Shown here: piece after piece, positions 11,734 through 22,595 of the stretch | How positions within the stretch are numbered: position 1 is the stretch's first letter | Layout: every line of letters starts with the position of its first letter | DNA from: Euglena gracilis | Lineage: Eukaryota > Euglenida > Euglenophyceae > Euglenales | NCBI GenBank assembly: GCA_039621445.1 | Contig: CP154956.1 | Span: forward strand, 78,302,474 to 78,366,473 | DNA length: 64,000 nucleotides | Reading direction: 5' to 3' | Translations under genes and position numbers: made by a program | The notes under the pieces: generated by a model | Databases searched by the model: none | What the model was told of the DNA's origin: nothing | Seen by the model: the letters and a program-made list of their open reading frames with translations, nothing else

Positions 11734-11817
11734 GGCACGCCCTGGCCGCGCTGGCAGAGGACATCCCCGTCCACCGCTGCGGCCTCGCGGTGCTGCTGCT
11801 GCTGCCGGGGGCAGGCT
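11734..11817 (+). CDS. MBTPS2: Site-2 protease, exon with second half of HExxH
   Basis: The frame reads HALAALAEDIPVHRCGLAVL, then LLLPGAG. It matches the S2P stretch following the active-site glutamate (GHGIAAIREQVRFNGFG in animals), then the hydrophobic run before PGAF. The donor proposed here, GGCT^GTGTTTT at 11,818, lies inside the terminal inverted repeat of the inserted element described next. With the acceptor at 12,614 the reading frame is kept, giving LLLLPGAGSWPGAFVQL. Confidence 0.85.
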
Positions 11818-12618
11818 GTGTTTTAGTCGGGTGCCAACCCCCCCCCCCCCCGGGGGGTGCCTGCCTGGGCACAGAAAGCCATTCCAAGGCACAAGAATCC
11901 GACCACCCGGGGGGGGCACTCGGCCAAAAGTGCCGAGCAGGCACACCGGTGCCGAAGGTGCCGGAAGGCTCAAAAAGGCCTATTTTCAAGGAAAGTGGCC
12001 TATTTTCTGAGGAAAGTTCCTGGGCCCAGGCCGAAATCCGACCTGCCGGGGGGGGGGGGGGGCTTTTTGGCCGTGGCCGTACGAAAGAAAATAATTCGAA
12101 TTCTGGCCTCCTTGGCCATGATCTCCCCTCCCTGGGGCTGAGCTTGACGTTGGTCTCCAGCTCCACTTGAAATCTGGGGGGCTGCTGTGCCCCCCCCCCC
12201 TCTTCTCCTTGGGAGGGGTAGTGGTGTTAAACAATCCGGGGGGGGGGGTTGGCAGACCTTTTCTGCCCCTTCCTGAAGAGAATTGCTTTTGGATTTGGCC
12301 ACCCTGGCCACCACCTTGGCCTTGATTCCATCTTCTCCACCTCTGTTCAAATTGTGATCTGGCGGCTGGGCGCCATTGTGGGACATATCTTTGGAACCCT
12401 GTGGACTTCTTTCGTCCCATCTTGCTTGATTGGGCCCCAATGCCCAGGCGTTTCTGCTGGGCTGGGGGTTCCTTCTTCCATCTGGTCTTTCTGGCCACTG
12501 TGGTCCACAGTCTGTGGCCGTCACTGGGTGGGGGGGAGGGTAGTGCCTGCCTGGACAGGCGCTCAAGTGCACTCTGGACCCCCCCCTCCCCCCCAGGGTT
12601 GGTAAAAAACACAGCCTG
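11812..12618. mobile_element. Introner-like DNA element forming an S2P intron
   Basis: The element begins CAGGCTGTGTTTT and ends AAAACACAGCCTG, a perfect 13-bp inverted repeat. It is flanked on both sides by the same 8 bases, GCCGGGGG (11,804-11,811 and 12,619-12,626). The insertion falls between the codons for LLLLPG and AFVQL of the protease. A GT (11,818) and an AG (12,613-12,614) inside the repeats would remove 797 bases. The 18 bases left behind (8 duplicated plus 10 from the ends) equal six codons, so the frame is preserved. The body carries C/G runs, a GGTGCCGAAGGTGCCGG hairpin and an antisense Gag fragment. The 8-bp duplication and CAG start point to a hAT-like superfamily. Confidence 0.88.
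12062..12540 (-). pseudogene. Gag fragment of a DIRS-like retrotransposon
   Basis: The minus strand reads SDGHRLWTTVARKTRWKKEP, then RLGIGAQSS and QWRPAARSQFEQRWRRWNQG, nearly the same as the Gag ORF at 61,997-63,052. Only the Arg/Gly/Gln-rich central part is present. Similarity ends near 12,062 at the GCACGGCC-like stretch and near 12,540 at the GTGACGGCCA stretch. It lies inside the element that forms the protease intron, antisense to the protease. Confidence 0.8.
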
Positions 12619-12712
12619 GCCGGGGGCTTTCGTCCAGCTGGACGACATGGTGAAGTTCCTGCCGCCGCTCCGGCAGATCCGCATCTACGCCGCTGGGCCC
12701 TGGCACGTCCAG
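12615..12712 (+). CDS. MBTPS2: Site-2 protease, PGAF exon
   Basis: This exon starts after the AG of AAAACACAG and reads WPGAFVQLDDMVKFLPPLRQ, then IRIYAAGPWHV. It matches the conserved S2P block PGAFVDL...SPVQQLRIFCAGIWHN, the loop and start of the membrane helix after the zinc site. The His in GPWH corresponds to the conserved WHN. The 3' border is uncertain; family alignment is lost after GTCCAG at 12,712. Confidence 0.88.
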
Positions 12713-13439
12713 TGGCCCTGTCGGTCGGTTGCCTGGCACCCTCCTATCCAGTCCGATCAATTGTGCAGTTCAAACCTTGTTTTTGTGATTGGTTGTGTGC
12801 TTCTTGGCGAAGGTCTCCCATTCTTTAATTCCTTCATAAAGTTTTGTATTTGTTTCTATCCTGCACGTTCTGATGTTTGAAGTGTGGTTTCTGTGAATTA
12901 TCATGTCGTGTGTGCGCAAACCCTCTTCCATTCCAACAAAGCTCCACCGGTCCCTCCCGTGCCAACAGTTTCATTCATTTCTTCAAGCCACTGCCCCAAC
13001 CTGGTATTATGGTTTCTGAGCAGTGCTGAGCAAGGATTCTCTGCTGTCATTTTGGTTTTCAAACAAAGAAACAATAGGTTTCGCTCTTTTACTGTGACGC
13101 ATTAACCTTCAGTGCAAAAGCAGGGTTTCCAAGGAATGCGTTCCAAGAATGATCAGATTTGATCATGACACATAAGGATGATTTTGACATTTCCCAAAAT
13201 CATCGATTCCCGCAAACCCCCACAATAATTGTGCATGTGTTCTCCCATTCTCCGGACATCTGTGCTGACGGCCCTTCATTCCCATTTGTGCGTATTGTCC
13301 ACGCAAAAATGCAACATGAGTTTGAACTCCTTCCTCAAAGAAGCAACGTAATTGCAAATTGCTGTAATTTCGCAGAATCCTAAGGGCCAAAAAGTCGGGG
13401 TCTGAGAATCCGATTTTTTGAACGACGGTGTCCGTGTCC

Positions 13440-13633
13440 GTGACGACTGCCAATGGAACTTGTGCACCCGCGAGCGGAGTGTGCCCAGCCACGCCGGCCC
13501 AAGTGCGGCCGGCGCGGCTCGGCGCTCGGCGCTGGCGGCGTGCTCCGCGGGCCACGCAATGACGCCGGGCCTCCTCCGCCCCCTCTGGGCCACGTGTGCC
13601 CGCCACCACGGATCTCCGTGCGTCTGGATCACC
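13440..13633 (+). CDS. GC-rich possible exon within the S2P gene
   Basis: A block of about 190 bases switches from AT-rich flanks to high G+C with one + frame open throughout and mostly G or C in third positions (DDCQWNLCTRERS at its start, HGSPCVWITGATPSQ at its end). It lies where the S2P luminal/PDZ-like region should be, but I see no clear match to that region, and the opposite strand is also open. It is listed as a candidate only. Confidence 0.3.
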
Positions 13634-15099
13634 GGCGCCACCCCCAGCCAGGTCTGGCCTCCGGGTGGGGGGGGGGGGCCTCCAGCCAAAATGCATTTGT
13701 CCACCAGGCGCAGTGAATGCCGGTGGTTGGGATGCGGTTGCACATCTGCTCCCCCCCCCCGGGCTTGGAATGTTGCCCGTTCTCCACCAATCCGGGGAAT
13801 TGGGTTTCCGTCTGAAGCGGCTGCGTCTCCCCCTGCTCCCTGCAACCTGCTCCCCCCTTTGAAATCCTCCCTGCAGTGTCCGTGTGGGTGGGGATTGCGA
13901 CATCCTGTCCACAATGGTAATGGTCCACGTGTGTGTCTCGATTTTTGTTGGCCTGGCTTTTTGTCACAGGTGTGGGAAGATGCCTAAAATATGTGGTTGC
14001 TCAGCATGGCCTGGAGGAGGCCGAGGGTCTGAAAGGGTTCTTTCAGTCTGAAAGGTTTAAACTCTGAAAGTCTGATAATCTGAAAGGGTTATTAAGAAAA
14101 TTAGCAAAGGGGTGATGTCCGACAGAATTGCCTGGGCATTCGAGGGCTGCCCGCCCTGCCCCTGGCCATCCCCTCGCCTCGTTGGTCGCCCGAAGCGGTG
14201 AGCCTCTGGCGTTGAGGCGGGTCAACGGACAGCCCGTGGGTGTGTTTGTTTTTACCCACGAGTGCGCGGCACAGTCGTGTTTTGATTGGGGCTTATTGTT
14301 CCCGTTTGTGCTCATTGAGCTTCCTACCCATGTCTTTGAATGTCTTTTATTTGATTGACATTCGCCTTTTTTTTTGATATTTCATATTTCATTCACATTT
14401 TTTCCAAATACATGTCTTTTTGAATTTTCACATGCCCATACCTGGCGACATTTCACTGGACGCAATAGCGTGGTGCCATCCCAGTACCAGCTGGCTGCTG
14501 GGAAAGTGGGCAAAGACCACCGGTGTAAACTTCAGAAATGGAGAAGGTTTTGGCCTTTCGTGTACGTTTTTGCCATCTCCCAGAAGTTTAAATGAACCTG
14601 GCATGAATTAATGACATGATGTGTTCCAATAAAAAAATGAAGCAAAAAAAAGCAGGGGAGGGGAAAACACTGTTCTCCTGTATTTTCTGTCTCTTTTTTA
14701 ATGTTTGATTTTGGACATAGTTTTGTTTGTGTTGTTTTTTATATTTGGAAGTTAATGAATGATACCTTCAATTTTGCACAAACTATATTTTTGTATTTTT
14801 GTGTTAAATGTGAACCCCCAAATTGCAATATGCATACCTATATCATATCATATGTACATCACACCCAAATATGGATGGCTTTGACTTTGGAGGGTTAACT
14901 TTGGGTTAATTTTGGCTTTTTTTTCCCGTTTTAATTGTCCCCAAGGGAACATTTCGTATGGGGACGTTGTAAGGGATTAGCTGTCCGGATTATTCTTCGG
15001 GATGGAATTTTTGGGTGTTTGTGAAGAAACAGTCCACATTTCCTCGCCGCACCTTACTTTGGTCCCCAGGAACCTTGGCCGGGCTCAGCCACCCTGCCC

Positions 15100-15535
15100 C
15101 TAAACCCCCCCAAAAATAAGACCCCCCCCCCTGGGCCGATCGAACAAAAATCCAAAACAAAGACCCCCCCCATAAATAAAACCCCCCTTGACGGCGCGAA
15201 GCGCCGGGGACGGTGAAAATTTTCCCTGAAAAATTACCAAAAAACCCAATTTCATACACAAAAATGATGAAACTGCAAAAAAAAAATTTCGGATTTTTGA
15301 AGTCCAAAGAACATGGTAAATGTCAATTTACATCAATTTACACATGGCGCGAAGCGCCGAAGGAAAAAATTTAGTCCTCTTGGAAACCTGAAAAATGGTG
15401 TTTTTTTCGGGCCCGGGTCGGTCAAGAAAAAATCCAAAAATAAGACCCCCCCAAAAAATAAGACCCCCCCTGGAGGTTTCCAGCAACAGACCCAAAAACA
15501 AGACCCAGGTCTTATTTTGGGGGGGGTTACCCCCT
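15100..15535. repeat. Dispersed repeat, AATAAGACCCCC family, copy 1
   Basis: The block contains repeated AATAAGACCCCCC words and two hairpins GGCGCGAAGCGCC (near 15,193 and 15,347). The stretch from AACATGGTAAATGTCAA (15,311) to AGACCCAGGTCTTATTTTGG (15,530) recurs at 22,596-22,803 with the same order of words, including GGAGGTTTCCAGCAACAGAC. Confidence 0.75.
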
Positions 15536-15549
15536 CCCCCTCTCCACAG

Positions 15550-15730
15550 GCAGTACGGAACAGTGGGTGGCGTTGCTTGCGGGGCACTACACTGCACCGG
15601 ACGCCGCCGCCACATACTGCGTCCCCGCCACCCTCCTGCACTCGGCGCTGTCGGGGGAGGAGTGCTGCGCACCGCACTACAACGGCACCGCGGTGTGTGG
15701 CCTCCCCAATCCAACCTGCCCCCCCAGGGG
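15550..15730 (+). CDS. MBTPS2: Site-2 protease, cysteine-rich luminal exon
   Basis: Canonical borders are visible: acceptor CTCTCCACAG and donor AGGGG^GTAATG. The frame reads STEQWVALLAGHYTAPDAAA, TYCVPATLLHSALSGEECC and HYNGTAVCGLPNPTCPP. It matches the S2P luminal segment VQDWNECL...YCISASTL...TECCNNHSLTDVC, with cysteines in the same places. NGT is a possible N-glycosylation site. It begins in phase 1 (two bases before the first full codon). Confidence 0.85.
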
Positions 15731-17469
15731 GTAATGTGTTCGTGTCAGGCTCGGGTTTTGCCCCGGGCCAAAATTTTGGCCAGGCCTCCAAAAAGTGTCC
15801 TCCGACCGGGGGGGTTATTAGACATAGTCATTGGACATGAGGGGGGTGCCAAAATTGGATTAACTCAGTTGAACCCCCCGTGAGAAGGGATTGCGAACCT
15901 TTAAGCAACAGGGCCGTAATTTTTTGCGCCAAAAATCTGACAAAATTGGCCAAAATTCCATTCTTTGGCACTTTTTTTTGTGCAGAAATTAGGCGCTTTT
16001 TGGGGTCAAAATTGCCCAAAAATTTCGGCGCGAAGTGCTGGACGGAAAAAAACTGTCTTTTTTCGGTTTGGGGTCCCGGGCATCCGCCAAACTTTTTTTT
16101 GAAGCCTTGTCCAACACCACCCCTCCCCCAGTCGGAGGACAGAGATTACCGGTCGTTGGACATTGGGGGGGGGGGGGACAGTGGAAATCCTGGCGGACTC
16201 CCCTGGGGAGAGATCTGCTAGCTTGGAAGAAAAATTTCACTACCTAGCGAAAAGTGCCAAAAAATCGGCTTGCCAAAAATGCTTGCCAAAAATGCTTGCC
16301 AAAGCTTGCCAAAAATGTACATTTTTGGCTTTTTGGAAAAAATGAGACCAAAACCCCATTAAAACCCTCATTTTCATCTCGGTGCACAGTGCCAGAGGAA
16401 TGCCGGAGGGCGGAGGGGGTCTAGTTAGTCATTTTTTCCCAGTGTCCAGCAAAACGGCTAGCCCGTGGACCCCCCCCCCGTCCTCAAGGGCTTGTGCCGC
16501 ATTTTTTTCAAGTTTTCCAAGAATGCACGTTTTTCGCTCATTTTTTTTGCTCAAATTCGCCCATTTTTGTGCCTGTGAATCACCAAGTAATGGCTGTGCG
16601 GGAATTCCCAATTCCCAATTCCCAATGGGTGGTGGGTAGGGGGGGTTCGACCCCCCCATCAAGCTTTCCCGTACAGCCCGCCAACTTTCCTGGCCCTGGG
16701 GAAGGCTGCATGTCTTGTGGCAAATAAAGTCTAAATATGGAAGGTTCCATGTTTGGAAGGAGCCCCTCTCCCCTAAGCAAAGACCCCCACCTAAAATAAG
16801 GTTCCCCAAGGAAAGAAATTACATTCTCCCAGATTACATTCACCCCCGCCCAGATTTCGCTCGTGTGAATGAAAGCAAATGTAGAAATTTGGAAATCCAT
16901 GAATTTCTCTCTTAAAATAAAAATAGCAATATTCTGACAAAAAAATGATTTGTGCAACATTTTTGAAGCAGTATCAACATCAAATAAAAATCCAATTTCT
17001 GAAATTCAGAAAGTGAGTAAAAACCAGCATTCTAGGGGTTTGGGTTCTGGTTTTGGAATCTTGAAAATGACATGCAAATGTTTTTCTTCCAATCACAGCA
17101 TTTGGATGTCAGAAATCCAGGCCAGGAGAGGGAGGGTTATTTTTTGAGGGGTATGTAATTGTTCGGGGTATCCCAATTGTACTGCTGGTTATCGAATTGG
17201 GCTGGTTATCCCAGGCAGTTATCCCTGTTGTGCTGCTGCCTGATTTTAGTCCATTGTACACACACCAGATCCCACTCCCAAAAAAATTCTGCACTTTGTA
17301 TCAGCCATCACTTGGCTGATTGGCATAAACTTTTTGGAAGTTTGAAGGCTGCTTCCAGTTGAGGTACCAATTGAGGAAATGAGATGTCTGGTTAGGAAGA
17401 AGCACACACCAACTCCCATCTTGGAAACTGTCATGACAGGCTGTCAAATACCACATACCAGGGGCCCTG

Positions 17470-17590
17470 GTGCATGGCAGGTGGGATGCCACGGGAGGTA
17501 GGTTCACGGGCAGTTGGTGTGCAGCCGACCGCTGCTCCAGCAACGAAAAAAATTGGTTGGAGCCGTCGTTGGCCACGGCCGGCGGCAGCC
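17470..17590 (+). CDS. Possible S2P exon (WCAADRC)
   Basis: A short open stretch reads GGRFTGSWCAADRCSSNE. Two cysteines spaced as in the VCRTNKDC part of the S2P luminal domain, and its position between the Cys-rich exon and the 20.7-kb exon, make it a plausible S2P exon. Similarity is short and no clean splice borders are evident. Confidence 0.3.
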
Positions 17591-17867
17591 CTCCCAAACT
17601 GCAAACCGCTATCACAAAAGAAGAGTTGATGAGGTTATTTATTCTCCCGGGAAACTTTTTTCCAGCATCTGTACTTGCTAACCTGTGTCCCACTCCTGAA
17701 CCCACTGACCTGTCTCCAAACAATTTCTGTTGTGGTTGGGCGGCTGCGGCCTAACAAGCCGCAGCCAGTTTGGTTGGGCCGCGGCCGATCTCTCCACCCT
17801 CTTGTGAAACCTACCTCCCGTGGCCAACATGTCATGATGCAAGTTGTCAGGGCACCTATAGTAAAAA

Positions 17868-17965
17868 TGGCCGAAAATGGCCGAAAATGGCCGAAAATGA
17901 AATTTTGGGCTCTATAGGTGGGGGTCCCGAAAATGGCCAACCGAAAATGGCCGAAAATGAGAAAT
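17868..17965. repeat. AAAATGGCCG decamer array, copy 1
   Basis: The 10-base word AAAATGGCCG repeats several times, and the block is bracketed by CACCTATAG (about 17,850) and CTATAGGTG (about 17,911), an inverted pair. The same bracketed arrangement occurs at 19,570-19,663. Confidence 0.8.
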
Positions 17966-18483
17966 AATTTTGCAAATTTTTTTCGAGTTTTTTTTTGCTT
18001 AACAGTTTATTTTTCCGTGGGGAGGCAATTTTCAGTGCGACTGATTCTCTGTGCAGGTCTTCTTTTGTTATTATGCCTGGCCCTGCAACACACGCTGCTC
18101 AAAGAACCACCTCCGAAAGTCCGAAAGGGTTATTTGGGCCAAAGCTGATATTTTGATGGCATTTCCAATATTACTCCCACGTTGGCCATTTTGGATCAAT
18201 TTTTGCTAATTTTTGGGATATTTTGCACTGATTTGGCAAATATTGGGCTAATTTGGGTCAATATGAGCACATTTTATGGCATTTTGCGCCATTTTGGTTA
18301 TTTTGGGTTATTTTTCACAATTTTGTGGACATTGTTGGTGTTTTTTGAGCAAGTTTAGGTTATTTGAAGCAATTTTAGGTCATTTTGATTGCTTTTTGGG
18401 GCGCTTTGCGTCAATTTTAGGGTTTTTTGTGGTCATTTTTTTGGGTTTCTGTGGTCATTTTGCTAGGTTGGGAGCCTGTGGAT

Positions 18484-18900
18484 GCAGTGGTTACAGATGC
18501 TGGACAAGATGCAATGGATGCAGATGCTGAACAAGGTGCAGATTGAACAAGATGTAAACACTGGACAAGATGCAGATGCTGTACAACATGCAGATGTTGG
18601 ACAAGATGCGGATATTGGGCAAGATGCAGACGTTGTTCAAGGTGCAGACGCTGGACAAGATGTCGACACTGGAGAAGGTGCAGATGCTGTTCAAGATGCA
18701 GATGCTGGACAAGATGCAGATGCTGGAGAAGATGCAGTGGATGCAGATACTGGACAAGATTAAGATCTTGACAAGATGCAGGTATTGGATAAGATGCACA
18801 CACTAGACAAGGTGCAGTGATTGCTGATGCAACGGATGTAGACATTGGACAAGATGTAGATGCTGGGCGAGATGCGATGTTGAACAAGATGCGGACATTG
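18484..18900. repeat. 18-bp minisatellite (GGACAAGATGCAGATGCT)
   Basis: Imperfect tandem copies of an 18-base unit give GQDADA-type peptides in one frame, with other long open frames on both strands. Because the unit is a multiple of three, open frames here are a by-product and not good evidence of a gene. Confidence 0.85.
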
Positions 18901-19569
18901 GGTGAGCATATTTGATGTCAATATTTCAACATTATGGACCAATCACATGTTCTTGCTTTTGTTTGCTTTTCTTTGCTTGCACATGCTGCTCAACGAACCA
19001 CCTCCAAATGGGTTATTTGGGCCAAAGCCGATGGTTTTGATGACATTTCAGAAAATTGTGGTGACAAGGTGCAACTAGGCAAAGTATGTGAAGCGTTTTT
19101 TTCTCTGTTAAAGGTGTGATTCCTGCATTAGGTTTATTGCGCAAGTGGATGGGATATAACAGTGCCACCATCAAACAACGTTGCTTGGTGTATCAAGTTG
19201 GAATAGGTGAGGGGAAGTTGTTTGTGAAAAGCATCCACGCCAAGAGGCTTGAAGAGAAAAGCACCAGTTTTGGTGTTGCCATCCACCATTGTGGTTAATA
19301 TGTCATGTGCCAACCATTCTCATGAAGCGTCCCAAAAACCCCCAGCAAAAAAAGACCAAAGTGGACAAGAGCCTCTCTGGCAGGAAAAAAGAAGCTTATT
19401 CCCAAAACCTTGCATTTGCACATTGCAACAAAAAAACTCTTCAATCCCTGAGCACCCATTCCAAACGGACCTCCTTGGATACGTTAGCTTGTCACGACTG
19501 CTTTCATCTTGACTGAATGATCAAAATGTATTGTTAGTATGACAGAATTTTAGGGCAGCTTTACCCCCC

Positions 19570-19663
19570 ACCTATAGGAAAAAATGGCCGAAAATGGCCG
19601 AAAATGGCCGAAAATGGCCGAAAATGGCCGAAAATGGCGAAAATCTGGGGGTCAACTATAGGT
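19570..19663. repeat. AAAATGGCCG decamer array, copy 2
   Basis: About six copies of AAAATGGCCG lie between CACCTATAGG (19,570) and CTATAGGTG, the same inverted bracket as copy 1 at 17.85 kb. Confidence 0.8.
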
Positions 19664-20744
19664 GCTTGGTCAGGGTCCCCGGTACAGGTCAATGAGTTAG
19701 GTGACATTTTACCGGGGGGGGGGGGTGTCCATTAGCACCCTGGCACTGCCGTTTGGTTCGAGGCCATTGGTGCGACAGGACAGATCGTTTCTCCTCCCTC
19801 AGGGCTGCTTTCATGAACTGCCGGCTACCACATCCGGAGGGCAGCCAGTGGGATTGCCAAAGAAGTCTCTCTTCGTTCCTGGTGTGCATGTGTGTGCATG
19901 TGGGTGGGTGCATGCAAGTGTGTGTGCGTGAGGGTGTGGGTGTGGGTCTGGTGGGTGTGGGTGTGGGTGTGGGTGGACTGGTTGCAAGAGAACAGGCACG
20001 ACGAGATTCACCGTCATCACCCTTCCTCTATTCAGAGCACAGCATCTGCCTCCCTGGCCGTCTCGTGGCCTCCCAATTCACATCCAGCCAGGCTTCAGAG
20101 ACACGTTGCAGTCTTTCTGGCACGGCGTATCTCCGGCTGTTGGGAGATTCAGGGAAAGGACATTTATCGTTTTTGTTTTGAAAACATTTCAAATGATTGT
20201 GGTTGCACGACCCATCAACTCTGTTTAGTTTTTGTTCAATAATTTGAGGCCCCTCCGCCCCACACATTGTGGCACTCTGTTGCCAAGGAATCTCCTAACA
20301 TTGTGCCAGCAAGGTCTGTGGATGGGTTAACACCCCAAGCAATAACCCCCCGGCCCTGAACTGAACAAACAAGGCAGAAAAGCTTTAATTTCCATCACAA
20401 ACCAGCGTATTTTTTGACACAATGATGGTACCATTAATTTCAGGCTGTTTCAACCTAAGATGAAGTGTCAAAAAATGCGCAAAACTCAGGATTATGTAAA
20501 AATAGTGTTCTGCAAAAAAAGTGATATAAATTATTCCCAAACATTATGCCCCCCCCCAAGACCCCCAGGCATATTATTTTGGGGGGGGGTTGCTGCATCG
20601 TGCAGATTTGCCGGCAGCTTCCATGAAATGGCTTGAATGCTGGACCAATTGGGCTTGTGGGGCCCGGGCAGGGCTTGGGACTACCATCTGTGCCCTGCAG
20701 GAACACAAGAACACAGGAACTGGGTCTGCTGAGGTGCCGTGATG

Positions 20745-20933
20745 GTCTGGCCCCCGGGGCCTGCCCCCAACTGCACCCGTGCCTGTGTGGGGCGGGGCGC
20801 CGCCTGCAGCCCCCGCTGGCTGCGGTACGCCGGGGCGGGCGAGGCGCAGCTGTTCCACTTCGAGTGGCAGGACGGCCGGGCGTCCACCCTCAGCGACCAC
20901 CCCATGGCGTTGCTGTCGGAGGCGTCTGCTGCC
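20745..20933 (+). CDS. MBTPS2: Probable site-2 protease exon
   Basis: This GC-rich block reads PNCTRACVGRGAACSPRWLR, then AGAGEAQLFHFEWQDG and DHPMALLSEASA. Third positions are almost all G or C. It sits in order between the Cys-rich and LDG exons. The C-x(6)-C followed by a PRWLR-type stretch resembles the S2P luminal FCIIPSLETHTRLIKV region, and DHPMALL resembles the following GHPLHL. The upstream in-frame MMVWPPG is probably intronic. Borders are uncertain; likely but not certain. Confidence 0.55.
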
Positions 20934-22127
20934 CCCCCCCCATCCCCCCAAACTGTGTCCGTGTCGGGTTTGCTTTTCGGTTCGGTGGCAGTTGTTTCCT
21001 CACCAACAGGCACACCGAAACCACCCATAGCGGTGATGATGGCTGGTGGCATCCATTCATGGTGATATTCCAAAGTTTCCATGTTGATGGATTGAGCTCA
21101 CAGAGATCTATTGGATAACACATCATCTATTGGATAACATAACATCTGGAAGGAGAATCCCCAATGCCGAGTTGAAGGTCCCCAATTCCCCAGGGCAAAA
21201 AAAAACACTTGCAAGTTTATTTGCCTCTCCATACATCTTGTATTGAATCATTCATTTTTGGTGTGCAAGGAAGTGGGTTGGTGGGGTGGCTGGATGGATG
21301 GATGGTCCCCCCGGGGGGGGGGGGGGGGTTCCATGGGTCAGATTTTGTCCCGGCCAAAGGCCAGGCCATAAACTTTTTCAGTGGTTTCAGCCGCTTTTTG
21401 CTGATTTTGGGTGGTTGGGTTTGACACCCCGGGGGGGGGGGGGGTGGGGTCGTGGGTGGGCGGGTTTTTTTTGAAAAAAGGGGGTGGGGTGGGTTTGAGC
21501 CCGGAAAAAACTGACCCCTCCCTGGGTCACCAAGTGAATATAGGGACACGGCCACATTTCTAGTCTTGTATACATGATAAAGTATGCTCAACAAGTACAT
21601 TGCTGACGGTTTCCTGAAGTGTCAAGCCAGGTGGTAGGACCCCCAAAAATTAGCAACTTTTCTGCTTCTTCTGGACGAGGTTGCTACAAATTTGGCCAAT
21701 AAAATTCAGCTGTCAGCGGAGGAGATTTTCAGAGGTTTTTCCCATTTGGTTCCGTTGAAGAATTTCAATGGATGTTTGAATGCATTTGTGTAAAATGTGA
21801 TTGTGGCATCAGTGTCAAATACATGCAACCCCAACTCCCAGAAATTTCTCTCCTGGCTGGTTGGTGAATACCGGGGACTCTGGCATGATGATTTCCCAGT
21901 GGGAAGTTGGATGAAGATCATTTCAGGGGACTTTCTCAAGAATTTCTTTGAAAGGGGTTCTTGAAAAAAGATTTAGAGGTTTCAGGTTGGTTCTGTTGAT
22001 GTGCTTGCAAACATGCGAACTTGTGAACATCTGAACATCTGAACCTGTGTTACACCCAAGGGAACGGATGGTCATATTACTGACTGTTGGCAACAGCGTC
22101 TTTTTGTTCTGTTCTGCTTTTTTGCAG

Positions 22128-22247
22128 GTGCAGGTGGGGGAGTACAGTGTGTTGGGCCACTCTGTTGCATCCCATGCACTCCGCCGAACGCTGGGCGACG
22201 AGTTTCCCAAGCGGTTTGCCCTCATCTCTCATGTGCATGGACATTTG
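22128..22247 (+). CDS. Possible exon, VQVGEYSVLGH
   Basis: A strong acceptor (TTCTGCTTTTTTGCAG) and a donor (CATTTG^GTCAGT) bound 120 bases, open in one frame: VQVGEYSVLGHSVASHALRR, then LGDEFPKRFALISHVHGHL. Third-position bias is weaker than in the S2P exons. By position it could encode the S2P stretch before the LDG exon, but the match is not convincing. Confidence 0.4.
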
Positions 22248-22595
22248 GTCAGTGATTCTAAACCAAGGCCGATTGTGCCAATCTTTCAATTTTTTTCTGA
22301 TCTGGAAAATCGGGTTTTGGCTTTTTTTTTGGTTGTGGGTGTTGACTCTGCTGAGAAATTGATTTTTATTGAGAGAAAATTCTTCCTTTTCGACCAGGTT
22401 TTTTCCCTGTGACCAAACTTGTCAATCAAGTTTTGTCAGCTTGAAATTTTCCGCCACTTCTGCACTTTTTCTGCATTTTTCTGAGGGCCTCTGGTACCTA
22501 TTCCCCCGGCTTGTTTGGAATAGACTCCAAAAAAATGCGAAAGATTTCCGATGCTGCATGCCCAGGCCTGCTCCAGAAACTTTGTGCAAAGAAAC

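Larger units (their letters stand above)
12713..15549. other. S2P intron region; one possible exon and a repeat
   Basis: The conserved membrane/PDZ-like part of S2P that should follow PGPWH was not found by eye. A GC-rich island (13,440-13,633) may be an exon. The rest is AT-rich sequence, poly-C/G tracts and, at 15,100-15,530, a repeat built of AATAAGACCCCCC words with two GGCGCGAAGCGCC hairpins. Confidence 0.5.
15731..20744. other. S2P introns with repeats
   Basis: A weak candidate exon lies at 17,470-17,590. Otherwise this holds hAT-style C/G-tract sequence (16,130-16,700), two AAAATGGCCG arrays, an 18-bp minisatellite (18,484-18,900), GGGTGT repeats (19,930-19,980) and AT-rich sequence. 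No other gene was seen. Confidence 0.5.

Noticed and set aside
13163-13912. 249- and 212-residue minus-strand ORFs
   Set aside because: They are shadows of the GC-rich island at 13.44 kb; no match and no splice signals on that strand.
16600-16680. tRNA-like GGTTCGACCCCC word
   Set aside because: No A-box or cloverleaf around it; it belongs to the C/G-tract repeat.
17868-19663. CRISPR-like array
   Set aside because: The decamer copies are directly tandem without unique spacers, in a eukaryotic genome.
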